A DNA stretch of 64,000 bases from Acinetobacter sp. WC-141 (lineage in GTDB: Bacteria; Pseudomonadota; Gammaproteobacteria; Pseudomonadales; Moraxellaceae): NCBI RefSeq assembly GCF_000313935.1, contig NZ_AMSS01000072.1, positions 26,445-90,444 on the forward strand, given 5' to 3'. Under the pieces are notes generated by a model that was not told the origin of the DNA, ran no database searches, and was given only the letters and a program-made list of their open reading frames with translations. Every line of letters starts with the position of its first letter. The first letter of the stretch is position 1. Positions 1 to 9,126 of this stretch are shown piece after piece. A program made the position numbers and the translations under genes.

Positions 1-208
1 CAATATTTACAATTGCTGTTTGAGCAAATGAACTGGTGTCATCTACGCCATTTTTTTTGTCACGGCTGATGTAACCTGTACGGAAGAGAATAGAACCGTT
101 CGCATCTTCAACAAATCCTTTTGCCTCACTTTGCTCGCTTGCCTGAGCTGAGGAAATTATTGCCGCAGAAATGAGAACTGCTAATGTAAGTTTTTGTGCA
201 TTTAGCAT
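1..208 (-). CDS. OprD-family outer-membrane porin, N-terminal part (cut by window edge)
   Basis: Only the first 69 codons are inside the window. The start ATG is at 208-206, with a GAGG ribosome site just upstream (plus-strand 'cctc' near 218-221). The first 23 residues form a signal peptide ending in SSAQA, and the mature protein begins SEQSEAKGF. A mature start of this sort, followed by a short segment, 'FRTGYISRD' and an acidic stretch, is typical of the OprD/OccD porins of Pseudomonas and Acinetobacter. Those are 18-strand outer-membrane channels for basic amino acids, carboxylates or other small nutrients, and some pass carbapenems. Substrate class cannot be told from this fragment. It is transcribed away from the TorF-like porin across a long AT-rich spacer. 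Family assignment is fairly safe; the exact subfamily is not. Confidence 0.7.
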   Translation of the reverse strand, partial: MLNAQKLTLAVLISAAIISSAQASEQSEAKGFVEDANGSILFRTGYISRDKKNGVDDTSSFAQTAIVNI

Positions 209-1165
209 ATTTAAAGAACCTCATAAAAACGATAAATCCTGTGCCTTGTTATTGTTCAGGGCCTAGGATTTCAATCAATTGTATAAGTAATCTATAAAAA
301 AGATATATTTTTGTTCATTTTATTTTATATATGCTATGCATAATTTGATTAATGTGGTAGGGCGGATTTTCTAAATTTATTGTTAATTTTTTGTAGTTAA
401 TTTATTGTTTAAAATAAAAAAATTAATTTATTTTTTAGTGGATTTTTACCATTTAATTTAGCGTTAAAGCTTAAAAAATAGTTGATTTTTATGATCAATT
501 TTTGCTCTTTTTTATTGGATTTGTTTGCTTTTTAATCTTTTTTAAAGTTACTTTTTTAAGAATTAATACTCAATGCAATATGAATTGTTACTTTATAACA
601 TTATTTTAATGGAAGGATGTACAAGAATAAACCACTATGAGTAAGCCCATAGAATCTATTCTATTTGAACAAATTTAGTGCGATGTGTTGCCTGAATTTT
701 GTGCGCTAGACTTTTATAAGTATTTTTGTTTAAAAAAAGACCCAAAATAGTTCATAAGTTTTAAAACAGAAAAAATAAAGAAATCTAATTAAAAGAAATG
801 CCCATTCACAGATCATTAAAAGCCAGTTTTAAAAAATTTACGTAATTTTTATATCCCTTATTTAAGTTTAAATAGAAATTTTACATTGAGTAAATTGATA
901 CTGCCGATGTTGTTAATTTATTTCCGACAAGGTGTTTCCTCATGTTGTTCTTTTTTAATTGGATAAATGTAGTGTTTCATAATATTGTTTTTTATGAATA
1001 TATTTTTAAACTTAATAAGCATTTTTCTCCTCATAAAAATATTCTAATTTCTAAATTAATGAAGTGCAGCGATAAGAAAGATGTACTTGGCACAGCAATT
1101 GCTAAAGCTTAAGTAACACAATGTGTTTATACATAAATCGTGCATTCATTATGGGGGAGATCAGA
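209..1165. other. Long AT-rich intergenic region between divergent porin genes
   Basis: These 957 bases separate two divergently transcribed outer-membrane protein genes and must contain both promoters. Composition is far more AT-rich than the flanking genes, with many T and A tracts, as expected of an H-NS-type silencing target. I see no convincing gene, tRNA or terminator. A 38-codon frame at 637-750 starts with ATG but carries an in-frame TAG after 13 codons. No repeat or mobile-element end was recognised. Confidence 0.6.
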
Positions 1166-1978
1166 ATGATGAAATTTGCACTTAAGGCCTTAGGTCTTGG
1201 TATCTTTGCAGCAGGTTCAACCATGGCTATGGCTGAAGATGCACCATCTTTTTATGGTATTACAGCAACCGGGAGTGTCGCAGCAACCACAGACTACCGT
1301 TTCCGTGGTATTACGCAATCGTCAAACAACCCGGCAATTCAAGGTGGTTTTACTTTTTCTCATAAGTCTGGTGCATATGTTGCGCTTTGGGGGTCAAGCG
1401 TTGACTTTAATACACCTGGCGTTTCAACTGAAACCGATATCTCATTAGGTTATACCAATACCTTAAAACTGTCAGATAAGCTGGCACCGACCTATGACGT
1501 GGGTGTAATTCATTACGGCTATATTGGTTCTGATTCAAAATTTACTAACCCATACAATGGGGATACTGGTTTTGACTTTAACGAATTTTACGGGAAATTA
1601 ACATTTGCAGACTCTTTATTTAAAGGTGATGCACTTAGTGTGGGTGTAAGTTATTCGGATGATTACTGGGGCCACTCTGATGAGTTCTGGTATTTTAACG
1701 TCGGTTATTCAGCACCAATTGCAGACACAGGATTTACTGGGCTTGCTTCAGTTGGTTATAACAAGCTTAAAAATAAAGACTCTTTACTTGTAGTTGCGGG
1801 TGGACCAGGTGAAGACGATAGCTATATCGATTATAAAGTCGGCGTAAACTATAACATTTTGGGTATTGTTGCTGAGCTAGATGTAGTTGGTACAGATATT
1901 AGTACTTCTGGCATGACCGATGCTCAGAAAAAACCTTATGACACAGGTTTAGTGTTTAGTTTAACTAAAACATTCTAA
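1166..1978 (+). CDS. TorF-family putative porin
   Basis: Predicted 270-residue outer-membrane beta-barrel protein of the TorF/TIGR02001 type. The chosen start is the ATG at 1166, followed directly by a second ATG at 1169; both sit behind a strong GGGGGAGA site at 1153-1160. A longer frame opening at 1121 would add 15 residues in front of a complete signal peptide, which argues against it. The signal peptide is residues 1-23 (cleavage after AMA, before EDAPSF). The mature part alternates aromatic and glycine-rich strands (for example 'SVAATTDYRFRGITQS') and ends in a C-terminal Phe (SLTKTF), as OMPs recognised by the Bam complex do. Substrate is unknown. It stands alone and ends at a strong terminator. 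Confidence 0.8.
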   Translation: MMKFALKALGLGIFAAGSTMAMAEDAPSFYGITATGSVAATTDYRFRGITQSSNNPAIQGGFTFSHKSGAYVALWGSSVDFNTPGVSTETDISLGYTNTLKLSDKLAPTYDVGVIHYGYIGSDSKFTNPYNGDTGFDFNEFYGKLTFADSLFKGDALSVGVSYSDDYWGHSDEFWYFNVGYSAPIADTGFTGLASVGYNKLKNKDSLLVVAGGPGEDDSYIDYKVGVNYNILGIVAELDVVGTDISTSGMTDAQKKPYDTGLVFSLTKTF

Positions 1979-1989
1979 GTTTTGAGTTA

Positions 1990-2020
1990 TAAAAAGCGGG
2001 TTTATTGACCCGCTTTTTTT
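1990..2020. terminator. Bidirectional terminator between the TorF porin and the DapA-like gene
   Basis: Arms AAAAAGCGGGT (1991-2001) and ACCCGCTTTTT (2008-2018) pair perfectly around a 6-base loop, with a T run on the plus strand and an A run preceding, so the hairpin works in both directions. It lies between two convergent stop codons. Confidence 0.85.
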
Positions 2021-2021
2021 A

Positions 2022-2900
2022 TTAGTTTTCTATTTCAGAAAGTAGCTGTTTTAATTGGCTAAGCTCAATATCCGAGGCTTTGGACAGTGGTTTACGTGGT
2101 GAACCCGCAGAGACACCCTGTAGCTGTAAACCTGCTTTAATCGTTTTAGGTAACCCACCATTTACAATAAAGCGTAGTAGAGGAAGTTGTTGATAAAATG
2201 TTTTTTGGGCTCGTTCTAACTCACCATTTTTTACATATTCAATAAGCTGTTGAGGTTGCTGACCTAACAGGTTTGGTGCTGCTGTACACCAACCGCTTGC
2301 TCCTGCACATAAGGCTTCTAAAGCTAGAGGGTTGCAGCCGTTATAAAATGGAAGTTCACCTTTTGAGAGTTCCTGAATTTTATGCATACGTTGAATGTCA
2401 CCGCTACTTTCTTTCACCATTGTAATATTTGCAATGTTGTTAAACATACGTACGATTAATTCTGGCGACATATCAACACCACTAGTCGCAGGGTTGTTAT
2501 AAATCATAATCGGTAAAGTCGTTGCTTGGGCAATTGCCTGATAATATTCAAAAATCTCTTGATCTGTGAGTTTCCAGTAAGATACAGGAATCACCATAAG
2601 TGCATCTGCACCATAACTTTGTGCGATTTGCGCCTTTTTGATGGCTTGATCAGTGGTGAGTTCTGAAATTCCAATAATGACAGGCGCACGTTTGTTAATG
2701 CTTTCAATTGAAGTTTTAGCCACTAAGCACCACTCATCCCATTCAAGATAAGCGCTTTCGCCTGTGCTACCCAAAGGTGCAATCGCATCACAGCCATTTT
2801 CAATAAGCAAATCCAGCATCTGTTTTAAAACAGGAAGATTAATAGTGTTGTCATCAGAAAATGGAGTAACAGGGTAGCCAATAATGCCGTGTAGTTTCAT
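2022..2900 (-). CDS. Dihydrodipicolinate synthase (DapA/NanA) family lyase, substrate unknown
   Basis: A 292-residue TIM-barrel class I aldolase. The family signature GSTGE is at residues 44-48, the catalytic Tyr lies in IYNNP (Tyr134) and the Schiff-base Lys in MVKESSGD (Lys163). These define the DapA/N-acetylneuraminate lyase superfamily, which cleaves or condenses pyruvate-containing substrates. It is probably not the lysine-pathway DapA, because it sits with a class II aldolase and a divergent MocR regulator rather than with housekeeping genes, which suggests a catabolic keto-acid or sugar-acid lyase or dehydratase. The start ATG is 15 bases after the aldolase stop, so the two are likely co-transcribed with the aldolase first. 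The pathway is inference only. Confidence 0.8.
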   Translation of the reverse strand: MKLHGIIGYPVTPFSDDNTINLPVLKQMLDLLIENGCDAIAPLGSTGESAYLEWDEWCLVAKTSIESINKRAPVIIGISELTTDQAIKKAQIAQSYGADALMVIPVSYWKLTDQEIFEYYQAIAQATTLPIMIYNNPATSGVDMSPELIVRMFNNIANITMVKESSGDIQRMHKIQELSKGELPFYNGCNPLALEALCAGASGWCTAAPNLLGQQPQQLIEYVKNGELERAQKTFYQQLPLLRFIVNGGLPKTIKAGLQLQGVSAGSPRKPLSKASDIELSQLKQLLSEIEN

Positions 2901-2915
2901 GGTCGAAATCTCTTT

Positions 2916-3692
2916 TTAAATACAGTCAGAATGTTTTTTCAAAGCTTTACGTGCGTAGTAAGCAAAGTTCACTTTGTTGCGTTTATCGGTAGATACCCAG
3001 TCATGAGCTTCTATGGCTAAATCGTGTGGGATTGGCTGAATTTGCCCGGCAGACATGGCTAGCAGTTGCAGTTGAGCTGCGCGTTCAATTAAAAGAGCCA
3101 AGTTGCATGCTTCTTCAATAGTTTTTCCTGTGACCAGTTGTCCATGGTGAGACAACAAAACAGCGCGGTTTTTACCTAGAGCAGAAGAAATCAAAATGCC
3201 TTCTTCATTGCCAACAGGAACGCCCGGCCAATGGCCTACAAAAGAACAATCTTCGTAAAGTGCGCAAACGTCCATTTGGGAAACCATAAGTGGAATTTGA
3301 AGCATCGACAGGGCAGCTACATGGGTGGGATGCGTATGGATAATGCAGTTCACTTCTGGATGTTCTTTATAAATCCATGTGTGAAAACGATTGGCTGGGT
3401 TTGCCATTCCTTCTTGATTGATTGGCTCTAAATCTTGATTCACCTCAAGTAAGTTTGAGGCAGTAATTTCATCAAAACCTAAACCGAAACGCTGAGTAAT
3501 AAAGGAATCTTTATTTTCACTACGGCAAGTAATTTGGCCTGCTAAACCAGCATCATGGCCATGATCAAATAAAATACGACAAGTGAGTGCAAGCTTTTGG
3601 CGATCAGTTAAATCTGAGTCGCTAATCCACTTTTGCATGTCTTGTTGTGCGTGTTGCATCAGATCTTGTTTGTTTACAGAAGCAGTCTTCAT
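2916..3692 (-). CDS. Class II aldolase/adducin family protein
   Basis: A 258-residue protein of the FucA/AraD class II aldolase family, which uses a divalent metal (usually Zn) for retro-aldol cleavage or epimerisation. The metal-binding motif IIHTHPTHVA and the downstream LLSHHGQLVTG (third His) are both present. I prefer the start at 3692 (MKTASVNK) because GGAG lies at 3702-3699, about 7 bases upstream; a frame open to 3716 would add eight residues. Its gene is first in a two-gene unit with the DapA-like lyase and is divergent from a MocR regulator. Members with this architecture include decarboxylases of unknown substrate. Family certain, substrate unknown. Confidence 0.82.
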   Translation of the reverse strand: MKTASVNKQDLMQHAQQDMQKWISDSDLTDRQKLALTCRILFDHGHDAGLAGQITCRSENKDSFITQRFGLGFDEITASNLLEVNQDLEPINQEGMANPANRFHTWIYKEHPEVNCIIHTHPTHVAALSMLQIPLMVSQMDVCALYEDCSFVGHWPGVPVGNEEGILISSALGKNRAVLLSHHGQLVTGKTIEEACNLALLIERAAQLQLLAMSAGQIQPIPHDLAIEAHDWVSTDKRNKVNFAYYARKALKKHSDCI

Positions 3693-3745
3693 CTTTTCTC
3701 CAGTCCAGTTGACCAAATTAAGTAGGTGAAGGCAGAATAGAAAAC

Positions 3746-3794
3746 AACTGGATGAATCAATACATCCAGTTTTTATAAGTTATCTGGTCCAGAT
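3746..3794. promoter_or_regulatory. Candidate MocR operator in the divergent promoter region
   Basis: A perfect inverted repeat AACTGGATG (3746-3754) / CATCCAGTT (3763-3771) with an 8-base spacer is followed by a second palindrome ATCTGG-T-CCAGAT (3782-3794). A further CCAGTT lies at 3705-3710. All share a CTGG/CCAG core. MocR/PdxR-type regulators often bind repeated sites in the spacer between their own gene and a divergent target. The second palindrome almost touches the mocR ribosome site (GAGG, 3795-3798), which would allow autoregulation. Confidence 0.6.
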
Positions 3795-3803
3795 GAGGCA
3801 AAT

Positions 3804-5255
3804 ATGCTAAGACCTTGGCAAGTACATTTTCGTATTGATGAAAGAGAAGAAAAAACGGTTTTTCTAAAACTGACTAACTTGATTAGTCAGGAAGTTTTAA
3901 GTGGCCGTTTGGCGCAAGGGACTATGCTGCCGGGCTCTCGTAGCTTATCAAAAGAATTAGGAATTAATCGGAAAACAGTACAAGCGGTCTATGAAGAATT
4001 AGAAGCACAAGGATGGCTTGTGACTCGTCCCAGAAAAGGCACATTTGTGGCAGATGTTTTGCCAGAAAAACAGCTCCAAATAGAGCCGATATCTGAGCGA
4101 AAAGTTAATGATAAACCGACTATTCAGCAAGTTGCTTTATATCCACATAACGATGGGGTGCCAGATCCACGGCTTATTCCCTACGAACTATTTTCACGCG
4201 CCTATCGGCATGCACTGATTAAAATTACTCAAAATCAGTATATGGGATATGGTGACCCACGAGGTATGATTGAGTTAAGACAAGCCTTACAACAAATGTT
4301 GTCGATGGAGCGTTTTATGAATGTTGCCGAAGATGAGATTTGTATTGTACGGGGTAGCCAGATGGGAATTTTTCTTGCCTCTCGTGCATTACCTAATCGG
4401 CAGGGCGTTATTATTGTTGAAGAGCTTTACTACCCATCTGCTTTTAAAGCGTTCCAATCAAATGGTTTTCAGGTCGTTTCTGTCAAATTAGATGGACAAG
4501 GTATTGTCATTGAGGATTTAGAACGGATTTTACAAGAGCATTCTGTAGCTGCCATTTATACAACCCCACACCATCAATATCCTACAACAGTCACGATGAC
4601 AATGAATCGCCGTCTCCAACTCTTAGAGCTTTCAAAAAAATGGGGCTTTTATATTATTGAAGATGACTATGACCATGAATTTCATTATGACAGTCGGCCT
4701 ATGCCACCCTTAGCGAGTTTGCCTCATTCTGAGTTGGTTATTCATGTGGGTTCATTATCTAAAGTTTTTGCACCCGGTATTCGATTAGGCTATATGGTGG
4801 CATCTCCAACAATCATTCAATCGATTACTGAAGATATTTTACTGATTGATCGTCAAGGTAATAATATTACTGAACTTGCTTTAGCTGATTTAATGCAGCG
4901 GGGCGAAATCAAACGACATATCCGTAAAATGAAAAAAATATATCAGCTACGCCGTGATCATGTGTTAGCTGAGTTTAAAAGAATTTTTGCAGAGCGTGTT
5001 CATATACAACCACCCGCGGGTGGAATGGCTGTATGGGTGAAATTCCAGAAACCATTTACTCAAGATCAGCTTATAAAATTAAAAGAACTCAACATTGATA
5101 CAGAGCAAAAGTTTAAACAAGGGGAGTCTTCTAGTCATTGTATTCGCTTGGGTTTTGCAGCTTTATCAGAGAAGGAAATCACTGCTTTAATTGAGACGTT
5201 AAACAGAGTTCTTAATAAAAGAACAGCGGACTCATCATCCGCTGTTTTACCTTAA
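3804..5255 (+). CDS. MocR/PdxR-type GntR-family transcriptional regulator with aminotransferase-like domain
   Basis: A 483-residue regulator: winged helix-turn-helix of GntR type at about residues 15-85 (motif SRSLSKELGINRKTVQAVY), a linker, and a fold-type-I aminotransferase domain from about residue 110. The PLP-binding Lys is in VGSLSKVFAPG (Lys320), and the cofactor-contacting IIEDDYDHEF is at about 284-293. MocR proteins sense PLP-amino-acid adducts and activate or repress a neighbouring gene. The divergent aldolase/lyase pair is the obvious target. The 3' end overlaps the convergent comM stop by a few bases, and a terminator hairpin is encoded inside its last codons. Ligand unknown. Confidence 0.87.
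   Translation: MLRPWQVHFRIDEREEKTVFLKLTNLISQEVLSGRLAQGTMLPGSRSLSKELGINRKTVQAVYEELEAQGWLVTRPRKGTFVADVLPEKQLQIEPISERKVNDKPTIQQVALYPHNDGVPDPRLIPYELFSRAYRHALIKITQNQYMGYGDPRGMIELRQALQQMLSMERFMNVAEDEICIVRGSQMGIFLASRALPNRQGVIIVEELYYPSAFKAFQSNGFQVVSVKLDGQGIVIEDLERILQEHSVAAIYTTPHHQYPTTVTMTMNRRLQLLELSKKWGFYIIEDDYDHEFHYDSRPMPPLASLPHSELVIHVGSLSKVFAPGIRLGYMVASPTIIQSITEDILLIDRQGNNITELALADLMQRGEIKRHIRKMKKIYQLRRDHVLAEFKRIFAERVHIQPPAGGMAVWVKFQKPFTQDQLIKLKELNIDTEQKFKQGESSSHCIRLGFAALSEKEITALIETLNRVLNKRTADSSSAVLP
5222..5249. terminator. Terminator hairpin embedded in the mocR 3' coding end
   Basis: Arms AACAGCGGA (5222-5230) and TCCGCTGTT (5238-5246) form a 9-bp perfect stem with a 7-base loop, followed by T residues on the plus strand; on the minus strand it is followed by CTTTTATT. 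It lies within the final codons of the MocR gene and just past the comM stop, so it probably serves both convergent genes. Confidence 0.65.
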
Positions 5256-6739
5256 GAATGATTGCCTCGATAAGAGAGCGCTTCTGTAAGATGAGGACTT
5301 TGGATCACCTCACTTTGAGCCAAATCGGCAATGGTTCGCGCTACTCGTAAAACACGATGATAAGCGCGAGCCGATAGATTTAAACGTTGTTGAGCCATTT
5401 CAATCATTCGTTGCGAAGTATTATCAAGGACAGCATATTGCTCAAGTTGTTTCGGTGAAAGTGCTTGATTTAAACAATCTTGTCTTTGCATTTGTTGTTC
5501 ATAAGCAGAAATCACACGTTGTCGAACGCTGCTAGAATCTTCAGCAGGTGTTGGATCTTGCAGTTCCTGAGCTTTTAAAGGTGGTACATCAATATGCAAA
5601 TCGATACGGTCAAGTAAAGGTCCCGATATACGGTTTTGATAGCGCTTAATACTTTCAGGTGAACACTGGCAACGACTATCTTGATTAAACGCATAACCAC
5701 ACGGGCAGGGGTTCATGGCTGCAATCAGTTGGAAATTAGCTGGATAGGTAATTTGCCGAGCTGCTCGTGAGATAATGATTTCTTTTGACTCAAGCGGCTG
5801 CCGTAAAACTTCTAGCACTTTTCTGTCAAACTCAGGAAGTTCATCTAAAAACAAAACCCCTAAATGCGACAATGTTATTTCGCCCGGTTTAGGGTGAGAT
5901 CCGCCTCCAACGAGTGCAATCGCGGATGCTGTATGATGGGGCGCTCGAAATGGACACTGACCAAAAGTATGTGATGTATTTGAAATTGAATAAATACTCG
6001 CAACCTCAAGTGTTTCTTGATTAGAGAGAGGCGGTAAAATTGAAGGAAGCCTTGAGGCAAGTAGAGTCTTACCTGTTCCGGGTGGTCCTTTAAAAAGTAA
6101 GGAGTGCCCTCCAGCCGCAGCAATTTCGAGTGCACGCCGTGGGCGTAGCTGACCTTTTACATCTGCCAGATCAAATTTATAAGGCATTTGGTTTGAAGTG
6201 GTCGTAGGTTCAACCGAAGAGAGAGATTTTGTGCCCAGAAAATGTTCACAGACTTCTTTTAAATGGCTCACCGGATAACATTTAAAGTCGGGTAAATGGC
6301 TAATATCCTGACTATTATCAAGCGGTAAAAGCATTTTATGCTTAGCCTGTTGACAAGCCATTGCCAAAGTTAAAGTACCTGACACTGGCCTTACATGGCC
6401 ATCAAGTGCTAACTCTCCAATAAATTCAAAATCTTCGGCGCAGTTTTCTGGGAGCTGACCAGAGGCAATTAGAATACCGACAGCAATGGGTAAATCTAGA
6501 CGTGAACCATCTTTGGGCAAATCTGCTGGTGCAAGATTAATGGTCAGTCGTTTAGTCGGAAATTGAAATCCACTATTAATAATGGCTGAGCGAACGCGGT
6601 CTTTACTTTCTCTGACTGCCGCTTCTGCTAGACCTACAATGGTCAGAGAAGGTAAGCCTTGACTCACATGTACCTCTACTTCAATGAGAGGTGCATGTAA
6701 ACCCAAAAGTCCCCGTGTATAAATTTTAGAAAAAGACAT
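5252..6739 (-). CDS. comM: ComM/YifB-family Mg-chelatase-like AAA+ ATPase (branch-migration helicase)
   Basis: A complete 495-residue protein. N-terminal ChlI/Lon-S5-like domain (about 1-165), Walker A GPPGTGKT at 218-225, Walker B GVLFLDE at 294-300, then the Cys-containing NPCPCGY segment and a C-terminal Mg-chelatase lid. ComM is a hexameric helicase that promotes branch migration of incoming single-stranded DNA during natural transformation, in the cytoplasm. In A. baumannii this gene is the well-known integration site of AbaR-type resistance islands. Here the reading frame is unbroken. It is followed upstream by ubiK and then glnK-amtB, an order similar to that in pseudomonads. Confidence 0.93.
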   Translation of the reverse strand: MSFSKIYTRGLLGLHAPLIEVEVHVSQGLPSLTIVGLAEAAVRESKDRVRSAIINSGFQFPTKRLTINLAPADLPKDGSRLDLPIAVGILIASGQLPENCAEDFEFIGELALDGHVRPVSGTLTLAMACQQAKHKMLLPLDNSQDISHLPDFKCYPVSHLKEVCEHFLGTKSLSSVEPTTTSNQMPYKFDLADVKGQLRPRRALEIAAAGGHSLLFKGPPGTGKTLLASRLPSILPPLSNQETLEVASIYSISNTSHTFGQCPFRAPHHTASAIALVGGGSHPKPGEITLSHLGVLFLDELPEFDRKVLEVLRQPLESKEIIISRAARQITYPANFQLIAAMNPCPCGYAFNQDSRCQCSPESIKRYQNRISGPLLDRIDLHIDVPPLKAQELQDPTPAEDSSSVRQRVISAYEQQMQRQDCLNQALSPKQLEQYAVLDNTSQRMIEMAQQRLNLSARAYHRVLRVARTIADLAQSEVIQSPHLTEALSYRGNHS

Positions 6740-6804
6740 CTTATTGTTCCATTATGGTGCTTCATTTTTAATCGTTGTAAAGTATAAGTGCGCTACAGTG
6801 GTGC

Positions 6805-7032
6805 TTATTTTTTATTCTTTAAAGTTTCTTCTAATAGACTCACTTGTTTTTGTAGCTCTTCTAAACGTTGGTTGGCCGATTGAAGTGCAGTTTTTTGGCG
6901 GTCAATCTCTTGTCTGGAAACAAGATCTAACTTTTCGACTGCTTCATTTAATAATGCACGTAAATTTTTTTCCAAATCTTTTTTAGGCTCATCAATTTGT
7001 TCCAGAATGGCCTGTAATAAAGTTTCTAGCAT
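6805..7032 (-). CDS. ubiK: Ubiquinone biosynthesis accessory factor UbiK (BMFP domain)
   Basis: A 75-residue helical protein with a strongly charged C-terminal coiled coil (about 40-73) and the BMFP/YqiC pattern (LEKNLRALLNEAVEKLDLVSRQEID). Length matches the family. UbiK binds UbiJ and lipids and assists the aerobic ubiquinone-biosynthesis complex at the inner membrane. It reads in the same direction as comM with a spacer of 65 bases, and is divergent from glnK. Small but well supported by family resemblance. Confidence 0.85.
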   Translation of the reverse strand: MLETLLQAILEQIDEPKKDLEKNLRALLNEAVEKLDLVSRQEIDRQKTALQSANQRLEELQKQVSLLEETLKNKK

Positions 7033-7253
7033 AAAATATCCAAAGTGTTGTATTACCTTATGGTTTACAGTTTACCACTGCTTGAACGTGGGATATAGGT
7101 TTCAATTCTTTTAGTATAAATAGAACATTAAATCAGCAGCTAACCATACTGAAAATTCATTTTATTTTTAATAGCTCATCTACATCTTGATCACTAAATA
7201 GGTTATAAAGAAACTTCATGCAAAAGATTCACTTCCCCCAACCTTTGAAATAT

Positions 7254-7270
7254 TGGCATGAAAATTGAAC
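7254..7270 (+). promoter_or_regulatory. Candidate sigma-54 promoter for glnK-amtB
   Basis: TGGCATGAAAATTGAA matches the sigma-54 pattern TGGCAC-N5-TTGCA with GG at 7255-7256 and TTG at 7265-7267, exactly 12 bases from G to G; the -12 position is GA rather than GC. It lies about 45 bases before the glnK start, a normal distance. Nitrogen-limited NtrC/RpoN control would be expected for this operon. No clear NtrC site was found. Confidence 0.45.
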
Positions 7271-7274
7271 ATAA

Positions 7275-7649
<375 letters not shown>

Positions 7650-7705
7650 TTGGCACAAAGCTTGCTGAGTAGAAAATAACTCGCAAATGAGGTTGGGGGA
7701 CACGA

Positions 7706-9100
7706 ATGAAAAAAATACTTATGGCGCTGAGTCTATCAGGCGCTCTTTTGGGTGGTACTGCCGTTTGGGCAGAAGATGCTGTAACAACACCTACATCGGA
7801 AGTTGCGGCTACATCAACATCTCAAGCTACTGCAACCACAGCAGAAGCACCAGTTGCTGAAACTCCGGCAGCTCCAGCACCAACACCAAAACTTGATACA
7901 GGCGATACATCGTGGATTTTAGTTTCAACAGCTTTGGTTCTGTTAATGACCATTCCTGGTTTGGCACTATTCTACGGCGGTATGGTACGTAAAAAAAATG
8001 TCCTAAGTACGATGATGTTCAGCCTATCCGCTGCAATTTTAGTCAGTTTGCTGTGGGTGATTGCTGGGTATTCAATCGCGTTCTCTGGCACAGGTGCATT
8101 TTTTGGTGATTTGTCTAAAGCAATGCTCAACGGAGTCGCGTTTGATGCATTGAGTGGGACAATTCCTGAAAGTCTGTTTGTTATTTTCCAAATGACCTTT
8201 GCCATTATTACAGTTGCAATTCTTAGCGGATCTATTGCAGACCGTATGAAGTATTCAGCTTTCATGATCTTTATTGCGGTTTGGGTGCTCGTTGTTTATG
8301 CACCAATTACTCACTGGGTTTGGGCAACAGATGGCTGGTTATTTAAAGCAGGCGCATTAGATTTTGCTGGTGGTACAGTTGTACATATCAACTCAGGTGT
8401 TGCAGGTCTAGTTGCTGCTTATATGCTTGGAAAACGTATTGGTTTGGGCCGTGAATCTATGGCTCCGCATAACCTGACTCTAACTGTTGTTGGTGCAAGT
8501 TTACTTTGGGTAGGTTGGTTCGGCTTTAACGGTGGTAGTGCATTAGGCGCGGGTGCTCGTGCAAGTATGGCAATTTTAGTGACTCAAGTTGCTGCTGCCG
8601 CTGCTGCATTCTCTTGGTTAGTTGTTGAACGCATGATTCGTGGTAAAGCATCTGTATTGGGTGGCGCTTCTGGTGCGGTCGCTGGTTTGGTTGTGATTAC
8701 GCCAGCAGCAGGTTTTGTTGGGGTAGGCGGTGCTTTAGTCATGGGTCTTATCGGTGGCGTAGTGTGCTTCTGGGGGATTACTGCACTTAAACGCTTACTT
8801 AAAGCCGACGATGCTTTGGATGCGTTTGGTTTACATGCTGTAGGTGGTATTGTCGGTGCGATTTTAACTGGCGTATTCTACAGTGATGAAATTATTAAAG
8901 CAGCTAACGTTACCTTAGTATCAACATTTGCTGGTCAATTGTGGGTACAAGTTGAAGGTGTATTGGCAACCATGATTTACAGTGGTATCGCGACTTTTGT
9001 AATTCTTAAAGTGATTGATCTTGTGATTGGTATCCGTGTGAACGCCGATGATGAGCGCATGGGTCTAGATTTAAGCCAACATGGCGAACGCATAGAATAA
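7706..9100 (+). CDS. amtB: Ammonium transporter AmtB
   Basis: A 464-residue Amt/Mep/Rh channel. Signal peptide at residues 1-22 (GGTAVWA), an Ala/Pro/Thr-rich extension at about 24-62, then 11 transmembrane helices. The conduction-pore twin histidines appear as His227 (GTVVHINSG) and His377 (GLHAVGGIVG), with the same 150-residue spacing as in E. coli AmtB. The protein sits in the inner membrane and imports ammonium under nitrogen limitation, gated by GlnK. Start chosen behind GGGGGA at 7695-7700. The low-complexity N-terminal linker is longer than in enteric AmtB. Second gene of the glnK-amtB operon, closed by a strong terminator. Confidence 0.94.
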   Translation: MKKILMALSLSGALLGGTAVWAEDAVTTPTSEVAATSTSQATATTAEAPVAETPAAPAPTPKLDTGDTSWILVSTALVLLMTIPGLALFYGGMVRKKNVLSTMMFSLSAAILVSLLWVIAGYSIAFSGTGAFFGDLSKAMLNGVAFDALSGTIPESLFVIFQMTFAIITVAILSGSIADRMKYSAFMIFIAVWVLVVYAPITHWVWATDGWLFKAGALDFAGGTVVHINSGVAGLVAAYMLGKRIGLGRESMAPHNLTLTVVGASLLWVGWFGFNGGSALGAGARASMAILVTQVAAAAAAFSWLVVERMIRGKASVLGGASGAVAGLVVITPAAGFVGVGGALVMGLIGGVVCFWGITALKRLLKADDALDAFGLHAVGGIVGAILTGVFYSDEIIKAANVTLVSTFAGQLWVQVEGVLATMIYSGIATFVILKVIDLVIGIRVNADDERMGLDLSQHGERIE

Positions 9101-9126
9101 TTCGTATATATCTGCTGTCTTAAAAG

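Noticed and set aside
637..750. Small ORF starting at 637 in the AT-rich spacer
   Set aside because: It has a TAG after 13 codons, no clear ribosome site and AT-driven composition; kept only as a possible remnant.
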